A stretch of DNA of 19,191 nucleotides from Bacteroidota bacterium (GCA_026391755.1 JAPLDN010000276.1:1-19191), one strand, 5' to 3'. Positions 9,052 through 15,884 are shown, numbered from the stretch's first letter. Translations and numbers: made by a program. Notes: generated by a model not told the origin, from the sequence alone.

Positions 9052-10047
9052 ATGGAACTTGCAGTAGTAGGTGCAACCGGATTGGTCGGGAGGGAGATCA
9101 TCAGGGTGCTCGAAGAAAAAAATATCAGGCCCGGGAAATTTTATCCCGTGGCATCTTCAAAATCAATAGGCTCAGTCATCGAATTCGCGGGTAATCCGTA
9201 TCAGGTGATCGGTCATGATGAAGTCATCGCGCTAAGACCCGGAATTGCCATTTTCAGCGCCGGAGCGGGAGCTTCAAAAGAATGGGCGCCAAAGTACGCT
9301 GCAGCCGGCATCACCGTGATCGATAATTCTTCGGCATGGAGGATGGATGAGGACATTCCTTTGATCGTTCCTGAAATAAACGCAGGCATTCTAAGAAAAT
9401 CACATAAGATTATTGCCAATCCAAATTGCTCGACCATCCAGCTGGTCATGGTTTTGGCGCCGCTACACCGGAAATACCGGATTAAACGAATCGTTGCAGC
9501 CACCTACCAGTCGGTAACAGGTACAGGTATACGGGCAGTGCGCCAGCTGGAAAACGAACGCCAGGGGATCAAAGGCCCCATGGCCTATCCGCATCCAATT
9601 GATCTTAACCTGTTTCCTCATGGGGGTAATTTCCTGCCAAACGGTTATACAACGGAAGAGGAGAAGCTTGTCAAAGAAACCCGGAAGATCCTCAATGACT
9701 ATTCGATAAGGATTACAGCCACAATAGCAAGGGTTCCTGTGATTGGCGGTCATTCCGAAGCAGTTAATATTGAATTTGAAACCGATTTTGTTCTTGAGGA
9801 TGTTTTTAGCCTGCTTAGTAGCATGCCAGGCGTGATTGTCCAGGATAATCCTTCCGAAAACCTGTATCCCATGCCACTTTTTTCAAAAGGCAAAGATGAA
9901 GTATTTGTTGGCAGGATAAGGCGGGATGAAAGCCAGCCAAATTCCCTGAATCTATGGGTGGTTGCCGACAATCTGAGGAAAGGTGCGGCAACCAATGCAG
10001 TACAGATCGCCGAGTATATCTCGGCAAACCATAATCTTCCCGATTGA
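9052..10047 (+). CDS. asd: Aspartate-semialdehyde dehydrogenase
   Basis: A 331-residue NADP-dependent enzyme that reduces beta-aspartyl phosphate to aspartate semialdehyde, the branch point for lysine/diaminopimelate, threonine and methionine synthesis. The nucleotide-binding loop is GATGLVG (residues 7-13). The catalytic cysteine is C126 in NPNCST. Further family blocks are FSAGAGASKEWAP, VIDNSSAWRMD, VPEIN, VTGTGIRAVRQLENE and the catalytic-base region RVPVIGGHSE. Length is normal. It stands alone on the plus strand. An FNR-like box overlaps its stop codon but most likely serves the next gene. Confidence 0.97.
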   Translation: MELAVVGATGLVGREIIRVLEEKNIRPGKFYPVASSKSIGSVIEFAGNPYQVIGHDEVIALRPGIAIFSAGAGASKEWAPKYAAAGITVIDNSSAWRMDEDIPLIVPEINAGILRKSHKIIANPNCSTIQLVMVLAPLHRKYRIKRIVAATYQSVTGTGIRAVRQLENERQGIKGPMAYPHPIDLNLFPHGGNFLPNGYTTEEEKLVKETRKILNDYSIRITATIARVPVIGGHSEAVNIEFETDFVLEDVFSLLSSMPGVIVQDNPSENLYPMPLFSKGKDEVFVGRIRRDESQPNSLNLWVVADNLRKGAATNAVQIAEYISANHNLPD

Positions 10048-10057
10048 TTTTCCTCAA
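10044..10057. promoter_or_regulatory. FNR-like box upstream of the Crp/Fnr gene
   Basis: The sequence TTGAT-TTTC-CTCAA matches nine of the ten fixed positions of the FNR/DNR consensus TTGAT-N4-ATCAA. It overlaps the asd stop codon. Its centre lies about 75 bases upstream of the start site predicted from the promoter at 10087-10118, a spacing compatible with a class I activator site. In AT-rich DNA a single 9/10 match can arise by chance. Confidence 0.35.
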
Positions 10058-10086
10058 TAATTCAATTGATAAAAAGTATGTGAATT

Positions 10087-10118
10087 TTTGTTTTTTGTCA
10101 ATTCTTTTTCTACTTTTG
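10087..10118 (+). promoter_or_regulatory. Bacteroidota-type promoter for the Crp/Fnr regulator gene
   Basis: TTTG at 10087-10090 is followed, after exactly 20 bases, by TACTTTTG at 10111-10118. This matches the Bacteroidota primary-sigma consensus (-33 TTTG, -7 TAnnTTTG). The predicted start site is near 10125, giving a leader of about 108 bases. It is the best promoter match in the window. Confidence 0.6.
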
Positions 10119-10122
10119 TCAG

Positions 10123-10146
10123 ATCAATATAATGCATCATATTGAT
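10123..10146. repeat. 24-bp near-perfect palindrome at the predicted start site
   Basis: The arms ATCAATAT (10123-10130) and ATATTGAT (10139-10146) are exact reverse complements, and the centre contains the palindrome ATGCAT. Only positions 10131 and 10138 fail to pair. It lies at about -2 to +22 relative to the predicted start of the Crp/Fnr transcript, where a bound protein would block transcription. It may be an operator (autorepression is possible) or an RNA hairpin at the transcript's 5' end. Confidence 0.6.
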
Positions 10147-10232
10147 TTTTAATGAACTGACTGGTTTTTACCTTTACTTATTAAAGGTTATAATGTAAAA
10201 TCCGGGGTTCAGTTTTAATTTATGGAGAAAGA

Positions 10233-10928
10233 ATGAACGGAAAACCTGTATTTTTTTCAAACTGTGCAGACTGCAGCTGCAAATCCTCCATTTTTAAAAG
10301 CCTGACTGCTGAGGAGCTTGAACTTATAAATAAAGGCAGATTCCATGTTGCTTACAAAGCCGGTGAAATCATGTTCAAGCAGGGGACTCCTTCGTCTCAT
10401 TTTATTTGTGTTACGTCAGGCCTGGCCAAGATCTATATTGAAGGCTACGGAAAAAACCTCATCCTTGCTTTGATTAAGCCTGTGGATTATATCTTTGGAC
10501 CAGGGGTGTATATCGACAACAAACATTATTACTCAGCCTCTGCTGTTGAAGATTCAACTGCCTGTCTTGTAGATACCATAATATTTAAGAAGCTGGTCCG
10601 TTCAAATGCAGATTTTGCGGAAGACTTTATAAAGCGCCTTTCAAACCAGACATTGTTTAATTTTGAACAGGTGATCAGCCTTACACAAAAACAAATGCAC
10701 GGGCGCATTGCTGATGCCTTATTTTACCTTTCCGAGAAAATATACTGCGCGAACCCTTTCAATATGACAATCTCCCGCCAGGACCTTGCTGATATTTCGG
10801 GGATGTCAAAGGAAAGTGCCATCAGGATTCTTAAGGAATTCAAGGAAGAAGGAATTCTTTCGGTAGATGGCAATCTGTTTGATATACTAAATATCAAGCA
10901 ACTAAAACAAATCAGCGAAACCGGCTGA
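10233..10928 (+). CDS. Crp/Fnr-family transcriptional regulator with N-terminal cysteine cluster
   Basis: A 231-residue regulator with a cyclic-nucleotide-binding-like sensor fold and a C-terminal winged helix. The N-terminus has three close cysteines, C11, C14 and C16 (NCADCSC). More cysteines occur in FICVTSG and TACLVDT, so an FNR-like Fe-S or other redox cofactor is possible, though the spacing differs from E. coli FNR. The helix-turn-helix is ISRQDLADISGMSKESAIRIL. Recognition-helix residues E194 and R198 match the positions that read the TGA/TCA core in FNR, but the serine before the arginine is isoleucine here. An ATG preceded by GGAG six bases upstream supports the start. It lies between two FNR-like boxes and just upstream of the cytochrome cluster, which it plausibly controls. 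Confidence 0.93.
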   Translation: MNGKPVFFSNCADCSCKSSIFKSLTAEELELINKGRFHVAYKAGEIMFKQGTPSSHFICVTSGLAKIYIEGYGKNLILALIKPVDYIFGPGVYIDNKHYYSASAVEDSTACLVDTIIFKKLVRSNADFAEDFIKRLSNQTLFNFEQVISLTQKQMHGRIADALFYLSEKIYCANPFNMTISRQDLADISGMSKESAIRILKEFKEEGILSVDGNLFDILNIKQLKQISETG

Positions 10929-10945
10929 GAAAAATTTCACAGCAT

Positions 10946-11006
10946 AAATGATATCGACCTATATAATCATTGACATATATCAATGAAGTGTTGAGGCATA
11001 TCATTT
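10946..11006 (+). terminator. Large dyad with T-run, possible terminator of the Crp/Fnr gene
   Basis: The outer arms AAATGATAT (10946-10954) and ATATCATTT (10998-11006) are exact reverse complements, followed by four more Ts. An inner inverted repeat, CATTGA/TCAATG (10968-10985), shares almost the same centre. The element could fold as a two-tier hairpin ending transcription 18 bases after the regulator's stop codon. The stem is AT-rich and interrupted, so termination strength is doubtful. Confidence 0.35.
10970..10983. promoter_or_regulatory. FNR/DNR-type box upstream of the cytochrome cluster
   Basis: TTGAC-ATAT-ATCAA matches nine of ten fixed positions of the FNR/DNR consensus TTGAT-N4-ATCAA. 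The dyad extends outward to CATTGA/TCAATG at 10968-10985. It lies in the 209-base gap between the Crp/Fnr gene and the first cytochrome gene, centred about 97 bases upstream of the start predicted from the -7 box at 11060. Confidence 0.6.
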
Positions 11007-11059
11007 TTTTCAGAAACAAATCTCACCTGTCTGTTAAGTTTATCACAGATTAAGTTCGA

Positions 11060-11067
11060 TATTTTTG
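11060..11067 (+). promoter_or_regulatory. Possible -7 box for the six-haem cytochrome gene
   Basis: TATTTTTG matches TAnnTTTG and is followed by TC, like the Crp/Fnr promoter (shared core TA-N-TTTTGTC). No TTTG is found 17-23 bases upstream, which would suit an activator-dependent promoter. The predicted start site is near 11074, about 64 bases before the ATG. Confidence 0.45.
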
Positions 11068-11069
11068 TC

Positions 11070-11086
11070 GTGCAAGATTATTGCAC
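11070..11086. repeat. Inverted repeat GTGCAA-N5-TTGCAC at the predicted start site
   Basis: Two exact 6-base arms separated by GATTA lie directly after the -7 box, spanning about -4 to +13 of the predicted transcript. The position mirrors the palindrome at the Crp/Fnr promoter, although the arm sequence differs. Either a repressor operator or a 5'-end RNA hairpin would fit. Confidence 0.5.
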
Positions 11087-11137
11087 CATTGTCTGCTAAC
11101 ATAAATGCATTTATTAATTAACAAAAACTGAAAGAAT

Positions 11138-12220
11138 ATGAAAAAATTACTCATGTTAGTTCTATCGGGAATCATGGTTATGGCGGTTTCCGGTCTTATC
11201 TTTATCGGTTGTACCAAAGAAGGCCCCCAGGGTCCTGCTGGTGCCAACGGAACCAATGGCAAGGACGCCAACGCAACCTGCACCCTTTGCCATAATTTCG
11301 GGGATACCGTGATCGTAAAAATATTCCAGTATGACGCTTCAAAGCATGCTTCCGCAAGCACAATTATTGAAGCTGCACGTTCTGGCTGCTCCGGCTGTCA
11401 TAGTCATGAAGGTTTCCTTGAAAAACTTCAGACCGGTTCCAGTGTAACCCAGGCATATAATGATGCTGCTCCTATCAACTGCCGCACTTGTCATACAATT
11501 CACAGCACTTATACCCCGGCCGACTGGGCTTTGAGAAATGTTGAGCCTGTTCATCCTTATATTGACTCAACGTCTTCCATCGACCTTACGGTTACAATTC
11601 CCGGTGGTACCGATGGCACTTCAAACCTTTGCGGCAAATGCCACCAGGCAAGAAAAAATACCCCCTGGATCACCAATCCTAAAGGCACCGACTCATTAGC
11701 AGTAACCAGCACCCGCTGGGGACCGCACCATGGACCACAATTCCTGATGCTTGCCGGTAAAGGCGCTTTTGAAATGGGTTCTTCAGCTTGTGGAACCTCA
11801 AATCACAAGGGTAATGCAACCTGCCGTAACTGCCATATGGGTCCTGCACAGGGCGAATCCGTTGGCGGCCATACCCTCACCATGAGCAGTGCCGAAACCG
11901 GTGACAACGTTGCAGCTTGCAGGCCTTGCCATTCATCAATCGGAGCAACCTTTGACCTCAACGGCAGGCAAACTGAAATTGCAGGTTTGTATCAGACCCT
12001 GAAGGTTAAACTGGCCCAGAAGAATGTTCTTGACACCATCAATAACGTCCTCAAAGGACCCATCAGTGCAACCAAACCCAAGAAATTCACCCAGATCCAG
12101 CTTTCAGTATACTGGAACTATTGCATGGTCGATGCTGACCGCAGTATGGGCGTACACAATTATGTTTATACAAGGGATATGCTGAATGCAGGTATCGCTT
12201 ATATGAACTCATTACCGTAG
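11138..12220 (+). CDS. Six-haem c-type cytochrome lipoprotein with collagen-like linker
   Basis: A 360-residue exported multihaem cytochrome. A hydrophobic signal ends in the lipobox IFIGC, with C25 as the lipidated residue. A short Gly-X-Y linker follows (residues 29-43, GPQGPAGANGTNGKD). Six CXXCH haem sites start at residues 48, 84, 115, 165, 229 and 261. RWGPHHGPQ (193-201) and GVHNYVYTRDML near the C-terminus, in a DRSMGVHN context, resemble conserved blocks of periplasmic multihaem cytochromes and may supply distal histidines. The lipoprotein is probably periplasmic or on the outer membrane, passing electrons to or from another partner. No catalytic signature of NrfA (CXXCK) is present. 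It is set off from the following genes by a strong hairpin. Substrate unknown. Confidence 0.9.
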   Translation: MKKLLMLVLSGIMVMAVSGLIFIGCTKEGPQGPAGANGTNGKDANATCTLCHNFGDTVIVKIFQYDASKHASASTIIEAARSGCSGCHSHEGFLEKLQTGSSVTQAYNDAAPINCRTCHTIHSTYTPADWALRNVEPVHPYIDSTSSIDLTVTIPGGTDGTSNLCGKCHQARKNTPWITNPKGTDSLAVTSTRWGPHHGPQFLMLAGKGAFEMGSSACGTSNHKGNATCRNCHMGPAQGESVGGHTLTMSSAETGDNVAACRPCHSSIGATFDLNGRQTEIAGLYQTLKVKLAQKNVLDTINNVLKGPISATKPKKFTQIQLSVYWNYCMVDADRSMGVHNYVYTRDMLNAGIAYMNSLP

Positions 12221-12237
12221 TCCTTGTATACTGTATC

Positions 12238-12276
12238 AAAAAAGGCTTCAGGATAAGCAATCCTGAAGCCTTTTTT
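12238..12276 (+). terminator. Strong intrinsic terminator after the six-haem cytochrome gene
   Basis: A perfect 17-bp stem has its left arm at 12238-12254 (core GGCTTCAGGAT) and right arm at 12260-12276, around the five-base loop AAGCA. It has A-tract and T-tract flanks. It starts 18 bases after the stop codon. Symmetry of the A/T tracts would allow function on either strand. Confidence 0.9.
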
Positions 12277-12328
12277 CATAAAAGTTAAATATTTCCAAAT
12301 TCATATCATTAACCACAAACATTGAAAA

Positions 12329-12688
12329 ATGAAAAAGTTAATTAACCTTTTATCCGTTGTTCTGGTACTTTATACTTTGGTAGCCTGTGAATACGCCAAA
12401 ATATATCCGGACGTTCCCTCCCCAAGTACCCCGGTGCTTTACGGAACTGAAATTCAGCCGATTTTTAACAGCGGTTGTACATGCCACAGAACGGGGGGAC
12501 CTGTTCCTAACCTCGCTGCAGGAAGTTCCTATGAAAGCCTGATGAGCAATAACCTGGTTGTTGCCGGGAATGCTGCTTCAAGTGTATTGTATCAGAAAGT
12601 ATCCAGCGGATCCATGTCCTCATACTGCGATGCAACTCAAGCCGGGCTTATTAAAAACTGGATCAACCAGGGTGCATTAAACAATTAA
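12329..12688 (+). CDS. Small cytochrome-c-like lipoprotein with non-canonical CXCH haem motif
   Basis: A 119-residue lipoprotein: a signal peptide with lipobox TLVAC (C20), then a small class-I cytochrome-like domain. IQPIFNSGC at residues 42-50 and the C-terminal GLIKNWINQGALNN are typical of Bacteroidota/Planctomycete-type monohaem domains, where the motif is normally CXXCH. Here the motif reads C50-T51-C52-H53 (codons at 12476-12487), one residue short. M96, in SSGSMSSYC, is the candidate distal ligand. Either haem is attached through a CXCH site or the domain no longer binds haem. The lipid anchor suggests an outer-membrane-facing periplasmic location. It starts 52 bases after the terminator and lies eight bases before the barrel gene, so the two are probably co-transcribed and co-translated. 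Confidence 0.85.
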   Translation: MKKLINLLSVVLVLYTLVACEYAKIYPDVPSPSTPVLYGTEIQPIFNSGCTCHRTGGPVPNLAAGSSYESLMSNNLVVAGNAASSVLYQKVSSGSMSSYCDATQAGLIKNWINQGALNN

Positions 12689-12696
12689 GTATTAAC

Positions 12697-13656
12697 ATGA
12701 ATAAAACATTTACTATGACAATCAAAAAGGTTTTCCTCAGCATATTGTTATTTTTCTCGGGTCTGGTTGTGGCTTTCTCACAGGAAGCAGCGGATTCTGC
12801 TTCGGCCCAGCCTGCTAAAAAGCCCCTTGAAAAAAGTCCGTTTGAGAGCGGGATTTTCATGGATTACCAAACCGTTAACGTTACACCCGCCAAAACCCTT
12901 GAATTCATTCTCCAGCACCGTTTCGGAAATATTCAGAGCGGGATCAAGGACATTTATGGTTTATGGGGTGCATCAAATATCCGCCTTGGTCTTAATTTCA
13001 CCCCAATTAAAAATCTTATGATCGGTATTGGGACCACTAAGAATTACATGGTCCAGGACCTTCAGGTGAAATATACTTTTTTGCATCAGCGAAAAGGAGG
13101 TTGTCCTCTCACTATAGCATATTATGGAGATCTTGGCCTTGATACCAAAACAAGCAATACCGGGTACGGAATGGATTACAAATTTTCCGACAGGTTTTCA
13201 TGGTACCATGAATTCATGTTTGCCCGCCGGTTCTGCAAAATGTTCTCCATGCAGATCGGCCTGTCCTATTCACATTTTAACAAGGTCGACACAACGGTTA
13301 CCAATGGCGTCGCCCCAACCAATGACGTTGCTTCCTTTTCATTACTTGGCCGCCTGAAAGTCAGCCCGCAATCATCTGTTATCCTGTCTTTCGAGCAACC
13401 CATCGTTGTCAATTACGACCCGGCTTTTGTAGTGAAATATCCCAACCATTGGCTTTCGATCAAAAGCGGAGTTGCCCCTTACCAAAACGTAAGTCTTGGA
13501 TGGGAGATCTCAACCAGCACCCATACCTTTCAGATCTTTATGTCTTGTGCCAATGGCATTGTTCCACAGTATGTCACAGCCAAGAATAACACAGGCAGCT
13601 TCTGGAACGGTTATATCCTGTTTGGCTTTAACCTCACGCGTTTGTGGAGCTTCTAA
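12697..13656 (+). CDS. DUF5777-type outer-membrane beta-barrel protein
   Basis: A 319-residue protein with a signal peptide (hydrophobic core FLSILLFFSGLVVAFS) followed by alternating amphipathic strands ending in an aromatic residue (LTRLWSF), as expected for an outer-membrane barrel. The blocks TLEFILQHRFGNI, GLWGASNIRLGLNFTP and LMIGIGTTKNY fit the DUF5777 barrel family known from Bacteroidota; this is from memory of the family, not a search. A second in-frame ATG at 12715 (MTIKKVFLSILL) gives a more standard signal peptide and may be the true start. Lying between a haem lipoprotein and a monohaem cytochrome, it may hold or pass a redox partner at the outer membrane, but no direct evidence of a pore-cytochrome complex is visible. 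Confidence 0.75.
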   Translation: MNKTFTMTIKKVFLSILLFFSGLVVAFSQEAADSASAQPAKKPLEKSPFESGIFMDYQTVNVTPAKTLEFILQHRFGNIQSGIKDIYGLWGASNIRLGLNFTPIKNLMIGIGTTKNYMVQDLQVKYTFLHQRKGGCPLTIAYYGDLGLDTKTSNTGYGMDYKFSDRFSWYHEFMFARRFCKMFSMQIGLSYSHFNKVDTTVTNGVAPTNDVASFSLLGRLKVSPQSSVILSFEQPIVVNYDPAFVVKYPNHWLSIKSGVAPYQNVSLGWEISTSTHTFQIFMSCANGIVPQYVTAKNNTGSFWNGYILFGFNLTRLWSF

Positions 13657-13692
13657 TCTTAATCTGAAACCTTTTAACAAACAAATACAATT

Positions 13693-14112
13693 ATGAAAAC
13701 AACACAGAAAATTTTTACTATCGTGATCACCCTGGTGATTGCAGTATTTTTCATCGCAGGAAATTCGTATGCTCAGGCTAAAAAACCCTGGGATATCCCT
13801 GCTGCAGCTAAATCTGCCAAAAGTCCTTTAAACCTTAAGGATGCAGGTACAATCAACAATGGCAAAGACCTTTGGGCAAAACATTGCAAATCATGCCATG
13901 GCAGCAAAGGCCTCGGCGACGGGCCCAAGGCCGCTTCACTGAAAACCAATCCGGGAGATTTCACAGCTGCTGCTTTCCAGGGCCAGTCCGATGGAGATTT
14001 GTTTTTCGAGACAAGCAAAGGCCGTGATGAAATGCCTGCTTATGAAAAGAAAATTCCCGAAGCTAATGATCGTTGGGCTTTGGTTGCTTTCATGCGTACA
14101 CTGAAAAAATAA
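13693..14112 (+). CDS. Periplasmic monohaem cytochrome c (class I)
   Basis: A 139-residue exported cytochrome c. The signal peptide ends near NSYA-QA (cleavage after residue 27). The haem site is CKSCH (65-69) in the context GKDLWAKHCKSCHGSKGLGDGP, shown here only to position it. M114 in DEMPAY is the expected distal ligand, and the C-terminal helix is WALVAFMRTLKK. It is a soluble electron carrier of the usual small size. It closes the first group of cytochrome genes and is followed by a hairpin terminator. It would be the natural shuttle between the membrane complex encoded next and an outer-membrane or periplasmic acceptor. Confidence 0.93.
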   Translation: MKTTQKIFTIVITLVIAVFFIAGNSYAQAKKPWDIPAAAKSAKSPLNLKDAGTINNGKDLWAKHCKSCHGSKGLGDGPKAASLKTNPGDFTAAAFQGQSDGDLFFETSKGRDEMPAYEKKIPEANDRWALVAFMRTLKK

Positions 14113-14137
14113 TCTTCGATGTAATTACATAATATAA

Positions 14138-14176
14138 TGGGTGTTTGCTGTAATCATCAGTAAACACCCATTTATT
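14138..14176 (+). terminator. Hairpin terminator after the monohaem cytochrome gene
   Basis: The left arm TGGGTGTTTGCTG (14138-14150) pairs with CAGTAAACACCCA (14158-14170) around loop TAATCAT. This is a 13-bp stem with a single G-U pair, followed by TTTATT. It lies 25 bases after the stop codon. Confidence 0.75.
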
Positions 14177-14218
14177 TTAATACCCTGAATTTTCACCAGT
14201 ACTTAACTATTCCCTGCT

Positions 14219-15244
14219 ATGATATACAGAGCAAACGTTCGTCCTGCATGGGTTGTGCTTGTCCTGTTACTTTGCTTTGCTGTTGCTTTTGCCCTTGCAA
14301 AACACTCCGACTCGGCTGCTACCGCAAAACAGGCAGATAACCATGAAGTTCCTGAAAAAATTGATATGACAAAGTTCAAAAACTCAGAGACAAATGAACA
14401 ATGTCTGAAGTGCCATGGCCAGTCGAAGTACACTTACGAAAATGCCGAGTCCAAAAAGATGGTTAATAAAAGAATGTACTCTGAGCTTATTATTAAACGC
14501 GATGAATTTTATGTTTCTAACCATAAAGGATTCAAATGTACCGATTGCCATTCGGAAGAATATGCTACTTTCCCTCATTCCGGGAATCTCCGGATGGAAT
14601 CCAAGGCCAATTGCATTGATTGCCATGGCGGTGATGAAAAATATGCCAAATTTCAATTCGAAAAAATTGATTCAAATTTCATGGCCAGCGTTCATTCTCA
14701 AAAACACAGCCAGGATTTTACATGCTGGATGTGCCATAATCCACATACCTATAAAATCAATGCAAGGACTAATGACAATCTTCAAGAAACCATCACTTAC
14801 GATAACCTGATTTGCCTTAGCTGTCATAGTGATATCACTAAATACGAATTGCTTACCAACAAAGAGAAACCGAATATCCTGGTTAAGCACGAATGGCTCC
14901 CCAACCAGGCCTCACATTTTACCAATGTCCGATGCATTGAGTGCCATGCTCAAAATAAAGATACGCTCATTGTTGCCCATGAGATTGTGCCGAAAAACCT
15001 GGCTGTAAAAAAATGTGAATCCTGCCATGCAAAAAATTCAATCCTTTATGCTTCCCTGTTCAAGTACCAGGTAAGGGAAAACATCAAGGCAAAGGGATGG
15101 TTTAAGGGCTTGTTCCTTAGTGAAACCTCAACAATCGGCCCCGACCAGAACAATACGCTCAATATCATCAGCCTTGCGCTTTTTGCACTAACTATACTTG
15201 TAATCCTGATTCATGCTGTTATTCGTATCCAAAAATCTCACTGA
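14219..15244 (+). CDS. Seven-haem membrane-anchored cytochrome c
   Basis: A 341-residue multihaem cytochrome with an N-terminal signal or anchor helix (WVVLVLLLCFAVAFALA, 11-27) and a C-terminal transmembrane helix (about 312-336, IISLALFALTILVILIHAV). Seven CXXCH motifs start at residues 62, 107, 132, 169, 199, 239 and 266. Several histidines between motifs could be distal ligands. The haem domain faces the periplasm. It is the first gene of a five-gene unit in which the cytochrome b gene follows after two bases. Resemblance is to the NapC/c3-like or Cbc-type cytochrome subunits of quinol-oxidising complexes. The expected role is to take electrons from the membrane module and pass them to a periplasmic carrier. 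Confidence 0.9.
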   Translation: MIYRANVRPAWVVLVLLLCFAVAFALAKHSDSAATAKQADNHEVPEKIDMTKFKNSETNEQCLKCHGQSKYTYENAESKKMVNKRMYSELIIKRDEFYVSNHKGFKCTDCHSEEYATFPHSGNLRMESKANCIDCHGGDEKYAKFQFEKIDSNFMASVHSQKHSQDFTCWMCHNPHTYKINARTNDNLQETITYDNLICLSCHSDITKYELLTNKEKPNILVKHEWLPNQASHFTNVRCIECHAQNKDTLIVAHEIVPKNLAVKKCESCHAKNSILYASLFKYQVRENIKAKGWFKGLFLSETSTIGPDQNNTLNIISLALFALTILVILIHAVIRIQKSH

Positions 15245-15246
15245 CC

Positions 15247-15861
15247 ATGGAAAATCATAATGAACCATTATACCTGTACCCGGTCTGGATCAGGTTCTGG
15301 CATATCCTGAATGCCTTGTTCTGCCTTACTTTGATTATAACCGGCCTGAGCATTCAGTTTTCGAATCCAACTATAATAGTCAAGTTCAGGGCCGCCGTTG
15401 CTGTTCATAACGTCGCGGGAGTGCTTTTATCCTTTAATTACATTGTCTTTTTTATCGGCAACCTGTTTACAAAAAACGGCGGCTATTACGTGATTGAAGT
15501 CAGTGGCTACTTCTCCCGTCTTAAAGCCCAGTTTCACCATTATACGATTGGCGTTTTCAAAAAGGAAGCGGCCCCTTTTCCTGTAACGATGGAGTCTAAA
15601 TTTAATCCGCTGCAACAGTTTTCCTACGTGGCTGTTATGTATATTGTGCTTCCTTTGGTGATTCTTTCGGGTTTGGGATTATTATATCCTGAAATTACAG
15701 TGAACAGCTTCATTGGGATCAGCGGACTGGATTATACCGACCTGCTGCATCTTTTCTGCGGATTCATTGTTTCTATTTTCATGTGTATTCATATTTATTT
15801 CTGCACTTTCGGCAAAACAGCAATCAGTAATTTTAAAAGTATTATTAACGGATATCATTGA
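15247..15861 (+). CDS. Dihaem-type cytochrome b subunit (b561/hydrogenase-PhsC-like)
   Basis: A 204-residue integral membrane protein with about four transmembrane helices. Histidines placed to bind two b-type haems are H19 (RFWHILNALF), H54 (AVHNVAG), H168 (LLHLFCGF) and H182 (CIHIYF). The pattern is that of the cytochrome b subunits of Ni-Fe hydrogenase, formate dehydrogenase and thiosulfate reductase, which exchange electrons with menaquinone. It starts two bases after the seven-haem cytochrome gene and is followed by the Fe-S protein gene. It likely oxidises menaquinol, or reduces menaquinone, for this complex. No hydrogenase or formate dehydrogenase gene is nearby. Confidence 0.86.
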   Translation: MENHNEPLYLYPVWIRFWHILNALFCLTLIITGLSIQFSNPTIIVKFRAAVAVHNVAGVLLSFNYIVFFIGNLFTKNGGYYVIEVSGYFSRLKAQFHHYTIGVFKKEAAPFPVTMESKFNPLQQFSYVAVMYIVLPLVILSGLGLLYPEITVNSFIGISGLDYTDLLHLFCGFIVSIFMCIHIYFCTFGKTAISNFKSIINGYH

Positions 15862-15884
15862 ACCCTTTATAATATTCATTGATC

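Noticed and set aside
9009..9194. Small open frame overlapping the asd start
   Set aside because: Arginine-rich, low-complexity translation in the wrong frame of asd; a shadow frame.
10222..10236. Four-codon upstream frame (ATG GAG AAA GAA TGA) overlapping the regulator start
   Set aside because: Very short, and its ATGGAG contains the GGAG that serves as ribosome site; most likely chance.
11789..11806. Extra cysteine-histidine motif CGTSNH in the six-haem cytochrome
   Set aside because: Only one cysteine is present before the histidine, so it is not a haem c attachment site; counted as six haems, not seven.
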